Source: a virus
Direction: 5' to 3' (one strand)
IMG/VR virus record: IMGVR_UViG_3300046499_000591
Coordinates: 1 to 64,000 of that record
DNA length: 64,000 bases
Below are positions 25,801 through 34,140 of the stretch, in pieces. How positions within the stretch are numbered: the first letter of the stretch is position 1; every line of letters starts with the position of its first letter. The notes beneath the pieces were generated by a model, which saw only the letters and a program-made list of their open reading frames with translations, was not told the origin of the DNA and did not search any database. Both the position numbers and the translations under genes were made by a program.

Positions 25801-26581
25801 GTCGGTGGCCGACGGCATCAAGCAGGGCTTCTCCATCGTCACCGAGGCCCCGCAAGACGGCGTCGCACTGACCACGCAAGACGTCATCAACAAGATGCAA
25901 GACCAGATGCAGAAGGCCACCGCTTTTGCGGCGCAGCTCCAAGCGCTCCAGAAGAAGGGCCTCTCGTCGGACCTGATCGCGCAGATTGCCGCGTCCGGCG
26001 TCGACGCCGGCGGTGCGACGGCCTCCGCGCTGTCCTCGGCGACCAAGGGCCAGATAGACCAGATCAACGCCATGAACAAGACGACCAACGCCGCCGCGAA
26101 CAAGGCCGGCGGGGCGGTCGCCGACGCCATGTACGGATCGGGCATCAAGGCCGCCCAGGGTCTGGTCAAGGGCCTGCAATCGCAGGAAAAGGCCATCGAA
26201 AAGCAGATGGTCAAGATCGCAAAGTCCATGCAGAAGGCAATCAAGTCCGCTCTCGGGATTCACTCCCCGTCGCGGGTGTTCGCTGCGATCGGCCAGTGGG
26301 TCCCCCGGGGCCTGGCGGCCGGCGTCGAGGGCGGTACGCACCACGCCACCCGCGCCGTCACCCGCCTCGCCGGGTCGGTGGCAGCGGCCGGCGCGGGTTC
26401 GTTCGCCGGTAGCGGCCTGGCCATGGGCGGCGGATCACGGGGGGCCGTCGTGCACCAGACCGTGGTCGTGAACGTCGAGGGCCACGTGCTGACGGAGAAG
26501 AAGCTCCGCGACCTCGTCGAGAAGCAGATGCTCCGCCTCGGCATGCGCAACTCGACGACGTACGCGCCGTACCGGCGCTGA
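22883..26581 (+). CDS. Tape measure protein
   Basis: 1232 residues. Sets tail length and is ejected during infection. The N-terminal 330 residues match the usual family start (DFQAKTMVLHTAAGESVKNL; ALATLTQHGTSAREGTQELA). Hydrophobic stretches near residues 480 and 650-670 (PMMLIVLGIVALVAGLVLAY) fit membrane insertion. Two copies of the short C-terminal motif (F)GI(R/H)SPSRVF occur near 855 and 1130. The rest is helical. At about 0.15 nm per residue it predicts a tail of roughly 180 nm. Confidence 0.92.
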   Translation: MSEGTLLPPVVVRLMGDMTQLRGTLATARTQVDGTASGFKKAGATAYAGLAQMGRSVSLIGVGVAAASVKMAGDFQAKTMVLHTAAGESVKNLATVRKGILDISSGTGTGIENLTDGMYQIEKAGYRGAGGLKVLKAASQGAREENASLESVTNAMTSVMASYHLKATDSVRVMNGMKTAAGEGKMTMEEFAGSLSTVLPIASANNISFGQVSGALATLTQHGTSAREGTQELANTIRNLAAPNNVATSTMQRFGLSSTDVSTKLGKRGLTGTLDLLTKTVLGKMGKSGTVLLSAFNNSKQAASNLKTMLEQMPAGVRKLATGLQNGSTNVKAYGKAIKQLPADQYAMGQQFATLYEKSHGFNDALKRGGPAASTYTDSIKKMTGGATGLNTTLMLTGENTEGFKDRVGKVSASFNHASKNVEGWDATQKLFNVQMAKAKQTLQVLAIEIGTKLIPVITSVISWFGKHKDIAVALAAVIGGVLALSVVAYAAKLVTSAAKTVGSFAKMGVSGVKAGANVVKGFRSASVAASDASGMAGTFGGKLRKGFDAAARGAKSAGGAVKTFASAVGRVSASAGKAAWSGLVSGIKGVGGAMKTAAVQSASFIRSMAASALAGLRAAAAWTAQKVALVASAIAEKAAALAQWALNVAMDANPMMLIVLGIVALVAGLVLAYNKIGWFRDLCNAAFHMIGAAVGWVVDFVKAHWPLLLAILTGPIGIAVLLIVKYWGKIKSGFLSAYHGTVNVGKSLVNWISGLPGRAGSALASLGSRIVSIATRAWNSFKTATVNKAVDLIAWVKGLPGKIKSGLGNMGSLLLSAGKDLITGFIHGVSSMASAAIDKVKSIGSSAVSGIKHVFGIRSPSRVFRQIGIYLNEGLVDGLTGSTAKVKTATKRIETLLMQTYNKVSDLKGTHGVSNKWVKQHEASIKKLEAYAKREDKILRALASKRDAVAVKIKAAQKTLTDLQKKWTDEVKSVADGIKQGFSIVTEAPQDGVALTTQDVINKMQDQMQKATAFAAQLQALQKKGLSSDLIAQIAASGVDAGGATASALSSATKGQIDQINAMNKTTNAAANKAGGAVADAMYGSGIKAAQGLVKGLQSQEKAIEKQMVKIAKSMQKAIKSALGIHSPSRVFAAIGQWVPRGLAAGVEGGTHHATRAVTRLAGSVAAAGAGSFAGSGLAMGGGSRGAVVHQTVVVNVEGHVLTEKKLRDLVEKQMLRLGMRNSTTYAPYRR

Positions 26582-26630
26582 CAACCCGTACGAATGAGGG
26601 CGCCACCGGGCGCCAGATTGGTGGTGCCCG

Positions 26631-29600
26631 GTGGCCAACCCGAAGCTGTCCTCGCTCGTCGACGCCTTCACCACGGCGGCGATCAACATAACCCTGTGGT
26701 CCTCCGTCACCGGCGGCGCCGCCACGCTGGACACGGTCAACGACCTCGTCACGCTGGCGGTACCGACCGCATTCGGGGTCACCAACACCTTCGGCAGTAA
26801 TCAGTTGTTCGACGCGACCTCGAGCGCGCTCTATGCGCAGGTCGGGGCCGCACCGAACGGCAACGGCGGCACCAAGACCGTCATCAAGCTGACGGTGGAC
26901 GCCAGCAACTCGGTTTCCATGCGCCTGGAAAACGGATCGTTCCTCCTGCGGGTCCAGACCGCGGGCGGGAACGTCGACACCGCCCTGGGGGCGTACAGCC
27001 CGCACGCACACCGCTGGTGGCGGCTCCGCGAGAGCGCCGGTTCCTGGTACGCGGAGGCGTCCGCGGACGGCCTGACCTGGTCGACGCTGGCCTCCTCGTC
27101 CTACACCTGGTCCGCGACGGCAGTCACGTTCGCGTTCCAGGCCGGAGCCAACGTGACCGAGGCCGCCGGGAACGTGGCCACGATCGCGAACGTCAACACG
27201 CGCGACGGCGGCCCGTACAACCCCAACTGGCCCCGCCTCGACGTCGGCTGGGCGCCGTTCTGGAACGCCAACGGCGGAACGTTCCCCATTGACCGCTACG
27301 TGGAGGTCACCGACCGCACCCGCGGCTCGCTGTCCGTTCAGCGGGGCCGCCAGTACGAGACCGACCAGGTCCGTTCCGGTGAGGCGTCGCTACGCCTGGC
27401 CAACAACGACGCCGCCCTCGACCCGGTCAACGCCGGCGGCCCGTGGGCTGGCCACATCAACCCGTACCAGCCGTACCGCCAGCGCGCGCAGTGGCCGCCG
27501 TCGAGGAACCTCCTCGACCAGGTCACGGCGACGGGTGGCGACCTCGGCCCGTACGCACTCGGCGCCATCAACACGAGCTCGTCCGGCCCGGACATCATCT
27601 CGACGACGGACGTGACCGGCGGGGCCTTCGTTACCTCCTCCTCGGCCTGGGCCGGTGGCACCGTCATGCAGTTCTCGGTGCCGTCCGCGTCCGCGGCCGG
27701 CGCGCGGCCCTGCCACACACCGCGCTGGTCCGTCATCCCGGGACAGACGTACACGGTGCAGCTCCGCGTCCGGAACATCACCGCGTCCACGTCGCTGAGC
27801 GTGCAGGCGTTCCTCGGCTGGTACACCGTCGGCACCGCCACCCCGACGAGCTTCAACTACGGCACCAGCACCGGCCTGACCGGGTCGACAACCGCCGGGT
27901 GGACGACGCTCACCGTCACCGCCACCGCGCCGGCGAATGCTGCCGGCATCGACTGCGGGGTGGCCCTCGCCGGCGTCGCCGCGGCTACCGCGTCCATCCA
28001 GGTCGACGGCTGGCAGTTGGAGAAGGGCGCGGCCGCCACCACGTGGACGTGCCCCGGCGCCTGGACCAGCGTCTACGCCGGGTGGATCGAGCGCTGGCCG
28101 TCATCCTGGGACATGGAGGGCCTGTACGGAATCGTCGAGCCCACCGCGGTCGACACGTTCTCCTTGCTGAGTCAGCAGCAGCTCAACGACTCCTTGACCA
28201 TGGAGCTGAACGCCAACTCCCCCCGGTTCGTCTACAAGCTCGACGACCCCGCCGGCAGTGCGTCGGTGACGGACTGGGCCGGCAACTGCCCGCCCGCCCA
28301 GATCGGCATCAGCAAGTACGGCGCCGGCTCGTTGACATTCGGCGCTGCCATCGCGGCCAACGACGCCGGCGGCACCTACACCGGCAGCACCGACACCGTC
28401 GCCAGGATCAACAACTCGAACCCTGGCACCAACCTAATCACCGGCGGCGCGTCGTTCATCAAGCTGTCCTCGGCCGGGATTGTCGGGCCCGCCGACCCGA
28501 CCTCGTGGACGAGGGCGATTGCGTTCCGCTACACGGGGCCGATGCCGACGTCCGGCGCCTACCTGTGGTCCAGCATGGACAATCAGCGCGTTGGCGGAGG
28601 GCCGTCGGGAAGCCACATTTACGTCTTCATCGACGCCACGGGCAAGCCCCAGGTGTGGATCCAAGGGCCCACCGGTGTTGGCACGTCCACCTTTTTCGGT
28701 GGCGCGACGAACGTGGTCGACGGCGACTGGCACCTGCTGATCTTCGGCTACAGCTCGGCCACCCAGCAGATCCTCGCGAGCCAGGACGGCTCCCTCTCCG
28801 CCTACATCGGCGGCGTCCCCACCACCACCACGCCCACCGGGCTCATCAGTGACAACGTCGGCGGCTTCGTCGACGCCACGGTCGGCAACGGCACGACCAA
28901 CAATTTCAAGGGCGACATCTCGTTTGTCTCGGAGTTCCCCGCTCTGTTCGGGGCCGCGGCAATCGCCAACTTGTACACGGCCTGGAAGTCCGCGTGCGCC
29001 GGCGAGTCGAGCGATGCCCGCTACTCGCGGATCCTGCGGTACGCCGGATACAAGGGCACCACCAACATCCAGGCCGGCATGACGACGTCGATGGGACCCG
29101 CCTCCATCGACGGCCAGGACGCCATGAGTGCACTCCAGGCGGTCGTTGAGACGGAGAACGGCGCGCACTTCGTGGACGCGGCCGGCGGTATCACCTTCCG
29201 CGCCCGCTCCACCCGTTACAACGCGCTCACGCCCACCTACACCTTCGGGGAGCGCGTCGACCTCGGCGAGTGGCCATACGAGGACTGCACCCTCGACTAC
29301 GACAGCACCCACCTGTCGAACCAGGTCACGGTCACCCAAGAGGGCACGTCGCAGAATTTCTACGCCGCCGACGCCGCCTCGGTGAACGCGTACTTCTTGC
29401 GGACCATGTCGCGCAGCATCAATGCGTCCGACACCAACGAATGCAACGACGCAGCGAACTACCTCCTCTCCCGGTACCGACAGCCCGCGATGCGCGTCAA
29501 CTCGCTGAAGCTGCACCCCAGCGCCAACCCGGCCCTCTGGCCGGTCTGCCTCGCGCTGGAGCTCGGCACCCGCATACGGGTGATGCGGCGCCCGCCCGGC

Positions 29601-30059
29601 GCCCCGGCCGTGACCGTCGAGTGCTTCGTCGAGAACATGTCGTGGGAGTTCTCCGACGACAACGAGGCATGGCTCGAGCTCCAGTGCTCGCCGGCCGACC
29701 TCACCCCCTACGGGGTGTTCGCCGCATGGCACACCACGCTGAACACGACCGTCTCCTCCGGCGTCACCTCGATCACCGTCAAGGCGCCGGCCGACAACAC
29801 CAACCTGCTCAAACAGCAGATTGCGCCCGGGCAGCAACTCACCCTCGGGCAGGGCACGGCCAACGCCGAGACGGTCACCGTCCTCGCGGTCGGTACGACG
29901 AGCAGCGGATGGCTGACGGGCACCCTCACGCTCACCGCGGCGACCACCAAATCCCACACCGCCGGCGACGTCGTCTGTGAGCCGCTCCCGTCCGGGACGA
30001 CCGACGCCACCACCTGGGACGCCGTCGCCAAGTTCGACAACATCGCCTTCGCCTACTAG
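26631..30059 (+). CDS. Large minor tail protein with lectin-like domains
   Basis: 1142 residues, starting with GTG. It appears to combine two laminin-G/concanavalin-type jelly rolls: residues about 30-190 (HRWWRLRESAGSWYAEAS) and about 610-790 (SWTRAIAFRYTGPMPTSGAY, then VDGDWHLLIFGYSS), with carbohydrate-binding-type sheets between. The segment RYVEVTDRTRGSLSVQRGRQ followed by YETDQVRSGEASLRLANNDA is typical of distal tail proteins. A role in host recognition is inferred. Confidence 0.8.
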   Translation: MANPKLSSLVDAFTTAAINITLWSSVTGGAATLDTVNDLVTLAVPTAFGVTNTFGSNQLFDATSSALYAQVGAAPNGNGGTKTVIKLTVDASNSVSMRLENGSFLLRVQTAGGNVDTALGAYSPHAHRWWRLRESAGSWYAEASADGLTWSTLASSSYTWSATAVTFAFQAGANVTEAAGNVATIANVNTRDGGPYNPNWPRLDVGWAPFWNANGGTFPIDRYVEVTDRTRGSLSVQRGRQYETDQVRSGEASLRLANNDAALDPVNAGGPWAGHINPYQPYRQRAQWPPSRNLLDQVTATGGDLGPYALGAINTSSSGPDIISTTDVTGGAFVTSSSAWAGGTVMQFSVPSASAAGARPCHTPRWSVIPGQTYTVQLRVRNITASTSLSVQAFLGWYTVGTATPTSFNYGTSTGLTGSTTAGWTTLTVTATAPANAAGIDCGVALAGVAAATASIQVDGWQLEKGAAATTWTCPGAWTSVYAGWIERWPSSWDMEGLYGIVEPTAVDTFSLLSQQQLNDSLTMELNANSPRFVYKLDDPAGSASVTDWAGNCPPAQIGISKYGAGSLTFGAAIAANDAGGTYTGSTDTVARINNSNPGTNLITGGASFIKLSSAGIVGPADPTSWTRAIAFRYTGPMPTSGAYLWSSMDNQRVGGGPSGSHIYVFIDATGKPQVWIQGPTGVGTSTFFGGATNVVDGDWHLLIFGYSSATQQILASQDGSLSAYIGGVPTTTTPTGLISDNVGGFVDATVGNGTTNNFKGDISFVSEFPALFGAAAIANLYTAWKSACAGESSDARYSRILRYAGYKGTTNIQAGMTTSMGPASIDGQDAMSALQAVVETENGAHFVDAAGGITFRARSTRYNALTPTYTFGERVDLGEWPYEDCTLDYDSTHLSNQVTVTQEGTSQNFYAADAASVNAYFLRTMSRSINASDTNECNDAANYLLSRYRQPAMRVNSLKLHPSANPALWPVCLALELGTRIRVMRRPPGAPAVTVECFVENMSWEFSDDNEAWLELQCSPADLTPYGVFAAWHTTLNTTVSSGVTSITVKAPADNTNLLKQQIAPGQQLTLGQGTANAETVTVLAVGTTSSGWLTGTLTLTAATTKSHTAGDVVCEPLPSGTTDATTWDAVAKFDNIAFAY

Positions 30060-30068
30060 GAGGACCCC

Positions 30069-30617
30069 GTGGCACGCACGGTGCCCGTCATCGCATCCGA
30101 GAGCCCGGGAAACTTCCTGACCGGCGCCTTGTGGAACGCCAACGTCAAGGCGATGGGCGACTGGCTCATGGGCTCGGCCGGTAACGGCATGCCCAGGTTC
30201 CGCGGCTATCAAGCCACGGCCCAGGCCGTCGCCAATAACACCTGGGTCAGCGTCACCCTCGACACCGAGCAATACGACTCCGACAACGGCCACTCGACCA
30301 CGACGAACTCCAGCCGGTACACCGTGCAGGTCCCCGGCACGTACCTGATCGTCGGCAGTATCGGCATGGTCGCGAGCGCCACCGCCAACCGTGCTGTCCG
30401 GATCACCGTCAACGGATCACCGATTCCCGGTTCGTTCGTCAAGACGGGCGCGCCGGACGCCAGCGGCTCGTCTGGGCTCGTCTCGGTGACCACTGCTGTC
30501 TGCGCGGTCGGTGACTTCATCGAGGTCCAGGTCAACCAGAACTCCGGCGGGACCCTCAACACGGCGGCCGCCGGCGATGTGGCGTGCTCGATGGCCGCGA
30601 CCTGGTTTACCGGCTGA
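30069..30617 (+). CDS. Small tail fibre-like protein (C1q/TNF-type jelly roll)
   Basis: 182 residues from GTG with AGGAGG upstream. The N-terminal 45 residues (FLTGALWNANVKAMGDWLMG) look like an attachment segment. Residues 55-182 have the beta order of C1q-like domains (YTVQVPGTYLIVGSIGMVAS, VRITVNGSPIPGS). Probably trimeric at the tail tip. Confidence 0.7.
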   Translation: MARTVPVIASESPGNFLTGALWNANVKAMGDWLMGSAGNGMPRFRGYQATAQAVANNTWVSVTLDTEQYDSDNGHSTTTNSSRYTVQVPGTYLIVGSIGMVASATANRAVRITVNGSPIPGSFVKTGAPDASGSSGLVSVTTAVCAVGDFIEVQVNQNSGGTLNTAAAGDVACSMAATWFTG

Positions 30618-30647
30618 CCCTTCCGCCCCCCATCAGCCACCCACTCA

Positions 30648-30674
30648 AGCCCCCCGGCCCGCCGGGGGGCTTTT
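30648..30674 (+). terminator. Terminator after the tail genes
   Basis: 11-bp stem AGCCCCCCGGC / GCCGGGGGGCT, 2-nt loop and four T. The bases after it, GCATGCCC then GGAGG, nearly match those after the terminator at 16661. Confidence 0.75.
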
Positions 30675-30696
30675 GCATGCCCGGAGGCCCGCACTC

Positions 30697-31515
30697 GTGC
30701 TCACCCATGGCACCCTCGTTCACCGCTACCAGCCGACCGACGTACGCCTCGGCCGGCACCGCCGCCTCGACGCCCGGTCCCTGAACCACCTTCACCACCA
30801 CGACGGCAGCCAGCTCCTGCCCGTCCGGCACGAGATCCCGATCCCGATCCTCGACCAGGAAGACCTGGACGTTCAGGGCATCAACACCCACCTCCTCGTG
30901 CCCGGCGCGAAGCGGGTGAAGGCCCTCGGATCGTGCACCGCGAACGCCGGCACCGCCGGCCTCGCCTTCCTCCTCGGCGCCGGCCGCCTCGCCGACGTCG
31001 GCCTCTCCGCCACCGACCCGGTGGTGTGCGAGGAGTACGCGATCCGGCTGTACCACGAGGAGACCGTCGCCGACGAGTTCCCCGGCGAGTGGCCCCCGGA
31101 CGACGTCGGCTCCTCCGGCCTCGGTATCGCCCGCGCGCTCAAGGCCCGCGGCCTCATCGGCGGGTACGTCCACGCGACCACCGCCGACGCCATCGCGTCT
31201 CTTCTGCAGAATGGCCCCGTCCTCCTCGGCGTGCCCTGGTTCCAGGCGTGGTTCACCCCCGACGCCGACGGGTTCGTCGACTCCGGCGACTGGATCGCAA
31301 GCCCCCTCGCCGGCGGACACGAGATCCTCGCCATCGGCCTCGACGCCGTCGCGCAGCGCCCCGACGGCCGCGTCATACCCGAGCAGACCGTCGTCCGGCT
31401 CCGGAACTCGTGGAACACCACCTGGGGCCTCGACGGCGAGTTCCGCCTCCGGCTGTCGACGTACGTCAAGCTGCGCCAGCACATCGACGCCATCCAGCTG
31501 AAGGCGAAGGCGTGA
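30697..31515 (+). CDS. Papain-family (C1-like) cysteine protease
   Basis: 272 residues from the GTG at 30697 (GGAGG upstream). The triad is recognisable: Cys80 in LGSCTANA, His208 in GGHEILAIG and Asn237 in LRNSWNTTWG. The order and spacing match C1 papain-fold peptidases. No signal peptide. It lies between tail-fibre and lysis genes, so it could be a tail-tip enzyme, a lysis helper or a host-takeover protease. Its end overlaps the next gene. Confidence 0.8.
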   Translation: MLTHGTLVHRYQPTDVRLGRHRRLDARSLNHLHHHDGSQLLPVRHEIPIPILDQEDLDVQGINTHLLVPGAKRVKALGSCTANAGTAGLAFLLGAGRLADVGLSATDPVVCEEYAIRLYHEETVADEFPGEWPPDDVGSSGLGIARALKARGLIGGYVHATTADAIASLLQNGPVLLGVPWFQAWFTPDADGFVDSGDWIASPLAGGHEILAIGLDAVAQRPDGRVIPEQTVVRLRNSWNTTWGLDGEFRLRLSTYVKLRQHIDAIQLKAKA

Positions 31516-31943
31516 CCCGCCCGGTCACCGCACACGACCAGGCGCAGACCCACCAGTACGTCATGCACTACCCGGACCACGCCCCCCGCGAGGGTGACCC
31601 GCACTATCGGGCGTTCGAGGCGTACGGCCGGCACCACCGCGCCGGTGCCGTCTGCTACGTCGCCGAGCGGGCCGGCCACGCCCAGTGTGCCGGCGCCCTC
31701 GAACTCCACCACTCGGTGCTCGAGTTCGCCACGGCCAACGCGGCCGACCCCAAGGCCCTGCACCGCGACTTCCCCGAGATCCGCGAGGACGCCACCGCCG
31801 ACGAGGTCGCCGAGTGGGTCGAGTCCAGCCCGGGCGCCTTCCGGTGGCTGTGCGCCTTCCACCACCGCGGCCACGGCGGCGCCCACACGGCATCCCACGC
31901 CGACTGGACGGCCCAGCTCTACGTCCCCGGCCTCATCTCTTAA
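31512..31943 (+). CDS. HNH-like nuclease candidate
   Basis: 143 residues from a GTG overlapping the previous stop. Conserved residues fit a Zn-bound His-Asn-His core: CAGALELHHSVLEF then RWLCAFHHRGHGGAH. HNH proteins help terminase in many phages, but they usually sit beside it; here the gene is far from the terminase genes. Confidence 0.6.
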   Translation: MTRPVTAHDQAQTHQYVMHYPDHAPREGDPHYRAFEAYGRHHRAGAVCYVAERAGHAQCAGALELHHSVLEFATANAADPKALHRDFPEIREDATADEVAEWVESSPGAFRWLCAFHHRGHGGAHTASHADWTAQLYVPGLIS

Positions 31944-31944
31944 C

Positions 31945-31984
31945 CGGCGGCCGGCCGGCCCCTCGAGCGGCCGGCCGGCCGCCG
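31945..31984 (+). terminator. 14-bp GC hairpin
   Basis: Stem CGGCGGCCGGCCGG / CCGGCCGGCCGCCG with a 12-nt loop, no T run, between the HNH-like and holin genes. Confidence 0.5.
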
Positions 31985-32047
31985 TCACCCCCCACCGTTT
32001 CGCCCCGCGGCCGCCGGCCCGGGGCCCGCATATCCGAGGCGGCATTC

Positions 32048-32476
32048 GTGTCCAACGCGTCCTCGGGCGCCAGCGCCCTAGAGACCATCTCCTTCGCCGG
32101 GGGAGCCCTCGGCACCCTCCTGACGATCGTCGCCCTCGCGCGCCGTATCCGGCCCATGCTGCGCCGGCGCGTGCACCGCTGGGACCGTCTCGACCAGCTC
32201 ATGGGCGACCCGGACACCAGTCCGCCGCGCCCGGGCGTCCTCGAGCACGTCGCCGCGCTCCGCGACGAGGTCGCCGACATGCGCGGAAGCCAGGAGACCG
32301 TGCGCCGGCTCGCCGCCGAACTCGTCCCGAACTCGGGCTCGTCATGGCGCGACGCGTACGACCGCGACCAGGCCCACCAACACCTGGTCAACACCGCCAT
32401 TGCCGCGCGGCTCGGTATCGAGCTGCCGCCGCTGCCGCCCCGCTCCGTCCACCGTCACCACGACGACGAGGCGTAG
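32048..32476 (+). CDS. Holin candidate (one TM, DUF2746-like)
   Basis: 142 residues from the GTG at 32048. One transmembrane segment near residues 12-30 (ISFAGGALGTLLTIVALA), then a basic region and a coiled coil (LEHVAALRDEVADMRGSQET). This layout and its position just before the endolysin fit actinophage membrane proteins of the lysis cassette. Not proven to be the holin. Confidence 0.6.
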   Translation: MSNASSGASALETISFAGGALGTLLTIVALARRIRPMLRRRVHRWDRLDQLMGDPDTSPPRPGVLEHVAALRDEVADMRGSQETVRRLAAELVPNSGSSWRDAYDRDQAHQHLVNTAIAARLGIELPPLPPRSVHRHHDDEA

Positions 32477-32550
32477 AGCCCGGCCGGCCGCACACACACC
32501 ACCGCCCCGCCGGCATCGCCGCGGCGGCCCCATGACCCCGGAGGTCAGTG

Positions 32551-33990
32551 ATGCTCAACGGCATCGACGTCAGCGGCTACCAGTCGAACACCCCCGACGT
32601 GTCCGGCAGCGCCTTCGTCTTCGTCAAGGCGACCGAGGGCACGTCGTACATCAACCCCAAGCAGTCCGACCAGGCCGCGACCGCCCGCGCGGCCGGCGCC
32701 GTCGTCGGCTTCTACCACTTCGCGCGGCCGGGCAACATCCAGGCGCAGGCCCAGTATTTCGTCGACAACGCGGCCTCCGCCGAGGGTGACATCCTCGCCA
32801 TCGACTGGGAGGACTCCGGCGTCTCGTGCGCCGACAAGGACGCCCTCCTCAAGGCCGTCAAGGCGCTGCGCCCGACGCACAAGGTCGTCCTCTACTGCAA
32901 CACCTCGTTCTGGAAGAACATCGACACCACGTCGTACGTCGAAGACGGCCTCTGGATCGCGGACTACAGCCACCCCGCGGGCTCCCCGAACATCCTCCAC
33001 TCGTGGGTGTTCCACCAGTACAGCCAGACCGGCGTCGACCAGGACGTCGCGAACTTCGCGAACGCGGCGGCCCTCACGGCGTGGGCGACCAGCGACGTAC
33101 CCAGCGGCACGCCGAAGTGGCGGACGCTCCTCGACCACGTCGAGAGCATTCCGGAGAAGATCTACGAGACGTGGACGTCCGCCGACGGGTGGGACAACCA
33201 CACCGAGTTCGGCGTCGAGTACGGCGAGGACGGCGTCTCGTGGTGCGTCATCTTCGACTGGGACATGTACCACGACGTCGGCCTCGACGCGATCGTCCCG
33301 AAGACCGACAACGTCGACTCCTTCACGTCGTGGGCGAAGGCTCACGGGCAGTGGTCGCTGTACCCGTCGGTCGGCGCCTGGGTCAACTTCTCCAACGGCG
33401 CCCACACGGAGATCGTCGTGGGCTTCGACGCTACGACCGTCTACACCAAGGGCGGTAACTCCATCCAGTCCGGCGCCGTCGACAACGGGCAGGGCAATGG
33501 TGTGTGGTCCCACTCGCACGCCCGCACCGACGCGGCCGTCGTCGGCTACCTCGCCCCGCGCTTCCCCGACGGCGTATGCCCGCCCACCGCGGACCCGGCC
33601 GACCCGCGCGGCGGTACGGCCGTCACGTCCTACACGTGGCCCGGGGCGGTGTCCTCGCCGTCGAAGCCGACGCCGAGCAAGCCGGCACCGACCGCGACGC
33701 CGACCGTCGACCTGTCCAAGCTCATCGCCGCGGCGAAGAAGGACCCGACGGCGAAGCAGGGCCACCAGACGTACGCGGTCGGCGTCAAGATCGTCGAGGC
33801 CGCGCTGCGCGCCGAAGGCCTCCTCGACAAGAAGTACGCCGGCGACGGCTCGTTCGGGTCGCTCACCGTCACGGCGTACCGGAAGTGGCAGCAGCGGCTG
33901 CACTTCTCCGGGCAGGCCGCGGACGGCATCCCGGGCATCGAGTCGCTGAAGGCGCTCGGCAAGAAGCACGGGTTCAAGGTCATCGCCTGA
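32551..33990 (+). CDS. Endolysin: GH25 lysozyme - CHAP - peptidoglycan-binding
   Basis: 479 residues, GGAGG upstream. Residues 1-180 are a GH25 muramidase (MLNGIDVSGYQ, Asp5; catalytic DWED at 85-88). Residues 195-350 are a CHAP-type amidase/peptidase with Cys232 (SWCVIFDW) and His285 (GAHTEIVVGF). Residues about 390-479 are a C-terminal peptidoglycan-binding repeat region (GDGSFGSLTVTAYRKWQQRL). Two cutting activities in one lysin. A GTG at 32548 is an alternative start. Confidence 0.92.
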   Translation: MLNGIDVSGYQSNTPDVSGSAFVFVKATEGTSYINPKQSDQAATARAAGAVVGFYHFARPGNIQAQAQYFVDNAASAEGDILAIDWEDSGVSCADKDALLKAVKALRPTHKVVLYCNTSFWKNIDTTSYVEDGLWIADYSHPAGSPNILHSWVFHQYSQTGVDQDVANFANAAALTAWATSDVPSGTPKWRTLLDHVESIPEKIYETWTSADGWDNHTEFGVEYGEDGVSWCVIFDWDMYHDVGLDAIVPKTDNVDSFTSWAKAHGQWSLYPSVGAWVNFSNGAHTEIVVGFDATTVYTKGGNSIQSGAVDNGQGNGVWSHSHARTDAAVVGYLAPRFPDGVCPPTADPADPRGGTAVTSYTWPGAVSSPSKPTPSKPAPTATPTVDLSKLIAAAKKDPTAKQGHQTYAVGVKIVEAALRAEGLLDKKYAGDGSFGSLTVTAYRKWQQRLHFSGQAADGIPGIESLKALGKKHGFKVIA

Positions 33991-34000
33991 CGGCCGGTGC

Positions 34001-34033
34001 GCCCCCGCTCGACCCTTCGGGGCCGGCGGGGGC
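34001..34033 (+). terminator. Hairpin ending the late operon
   Basis: GCCCCCGC / GCGGGGGC stem 10 bases after the endolysin stop, with a T-poor tail. Confidence 0.6.
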
Positions 34034-34044
34034 GTCCCCCTTCT

Positions 34045-34081
34045 GTCCGATGTTCTGTCTAAGTAATGGGGGGGTCGAGAC
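34045..34081 (+). repeat. 37-bp inverted repeat, left copy
   Basis: Reads GTCCGATG, four variable bases, then a 25-base block beginning GTCTAAGTAATGG. The block occurs in reverse orientation at 55084-55108 with 24 of 25 bases equal, and GTCCGATG is kept too (55113-55120). A weaker version (GTCCGATA, 4 bases, GTCTA) lies at 35141. It adjoins the recombinase-like gene at 34141. Confidence 0.85.
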
Positions 34082-34140
34082 CACCTCGAGCGGCTTCACC
34101 CCGGGGGAGGCCGGCCGACGTCGTTACCCGCCGGCCTCAC

